Positions 39,905 to 40,516 of a stretch of 40,516 bases of DNA are shown here, in pieces. Made by a program: the position numbers and the translations under genes. Below the pieces are notes generated by a model. It was given only the letters and a program-made list of their open reading frames with translations. It was not told the origin of the DNA and did no database searches. The DNA is from Acidimicrobiales bacterium (GTDB lineage Bacteria; Actinomycetota; Acidimicrobiia; Acidimicrobiales; MedAcidi-G1), in assembly GCA_022449565.1 (NCBI GenBank), contig JAKUSA010000001.1, positions 1 to 40,516 of the forward strand, given 5' to 3'. Each line of letters begins with the position of its first letter. Position 1 is the first letter of the stretch.

Positions 39905-40516
39905 TCAGGCGAGGATCTGGGACAGGAACAGCTTGGTTCGTTCTTCGGTCGGGTTGGTGAAGAAGTGCTCCGGGGTTCCGGTCTCGACGATCTGACCGCC
40001 CTCCATGAACATGACCTGGTCGGCCACCTCCTTGGCGAAGCCCATCTCATGGGTGACCACCATCATGGTCATCCCCGAGTGGGCCAGGTTCCTCATCACG
40101 TCGAGGACCTCCTTGATCATCTCCGGGTCGAGAGCCGAAGTGGGCTCGTCAAACAGCATGATTCGGGGCTCCATGGCCAACGCCCGGGCGATAGCCACCC
40201 GCTGCTGCTGGCCGCCGGAGAGTTGACCGGGGTACTTGTGTGCCTGTTCGGGGATGCCGACCCGCTCCAGGAGGGCCATGGCCTGCTCCTCCGCCTCGGC
40301 GCGGGGCTTCTTGCGGACCCAGATGGGGGCCAGGCTGACGTTGTCGATCACCCGGAGGTGCGGGAACAGGTTGAACATCTGGAAGACCATCCCCACCTCG
40401 GAGCGGACCTTCTCGATGTTCCGCATGTCGTTGGTCAACTCCACGCCATCCACGACGATCCGACCCTCCTGGTGCTGTTCGAGTCGGTTGATGCACCGGA
40501 TCCAGGTTGACTTGCC
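39905..40516 (-). CDS. Polar amino acid ABC transporter ATP-binding protein (GlnQ-type), truncated by the window end
   Basis: GKSTW at the edge…[58 protein letters not shown]. Confidence 0.93.
   Translation of the reverse strand, partial: GKSTWIRCINRLEQHQEGRIVVDGVELTNDMRNIEKVRSEVGMVFQMFNLFPHLRVIDNVSLAPIWVRKKPRAEAEEQAMALLERVGIPEQAHKYPGQLSGGQQQRVAIARALAMEPRIMLFDEPTSALDPEMIKEVLDVMRNLAHSGMTMMVVTHEMGFAKEVADQVMFMEGGQIVETGTPEHFFTNPTEERTKLFLSQILA

Overview
High-GC 40.5 kb window that looks like a marine actinobacterial or Acidimicrobiia-type chromosome segment (lineage is inference only). It is densely packed with catabolic operons and ABC transporters: an aldolase/SDR fusion, AcnX plus an ornithine-cyclodeaminase-family gene (hydroxyproline-type module), a luciferase-like monooxygenase/DUF1185/hydrolase/ALDH operon, ProVW-type and LivHMGF-type transporters, N-methylhydantoinase A/B plus a DAO-type oxidase, P450, GMC oxidoreductase plus a DmdA-like demethylase, PhyH, and beta-oxidation-type genes. 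The main discovery is two genes that the ORF track splits at an in-frame UGA and that read through as selenoproteins. (1) An AhpD/carboxymuconolactone-decarboxylase-like protein on the minus strand (5388-5963) has the redox motif C-H-Y-[UGA], i.e. CxxU. It is followed by a perfect 6-bp hairpin with loop GGUCU. (2) A UGSC-family protein on the plus strand (31113-31646) has the motif SAD-[UGA]-GSC. It is followed by a perfect 7-bp hairpin with loop AGUGU. In both, the apical loop begins exactly 18 nt after the UGA, the spacing I recall for the E. coli fdhF SECIS. No selA/B/C/D genes, tRNA, rRNA, CRISPR array or transposase was recognised in the window.
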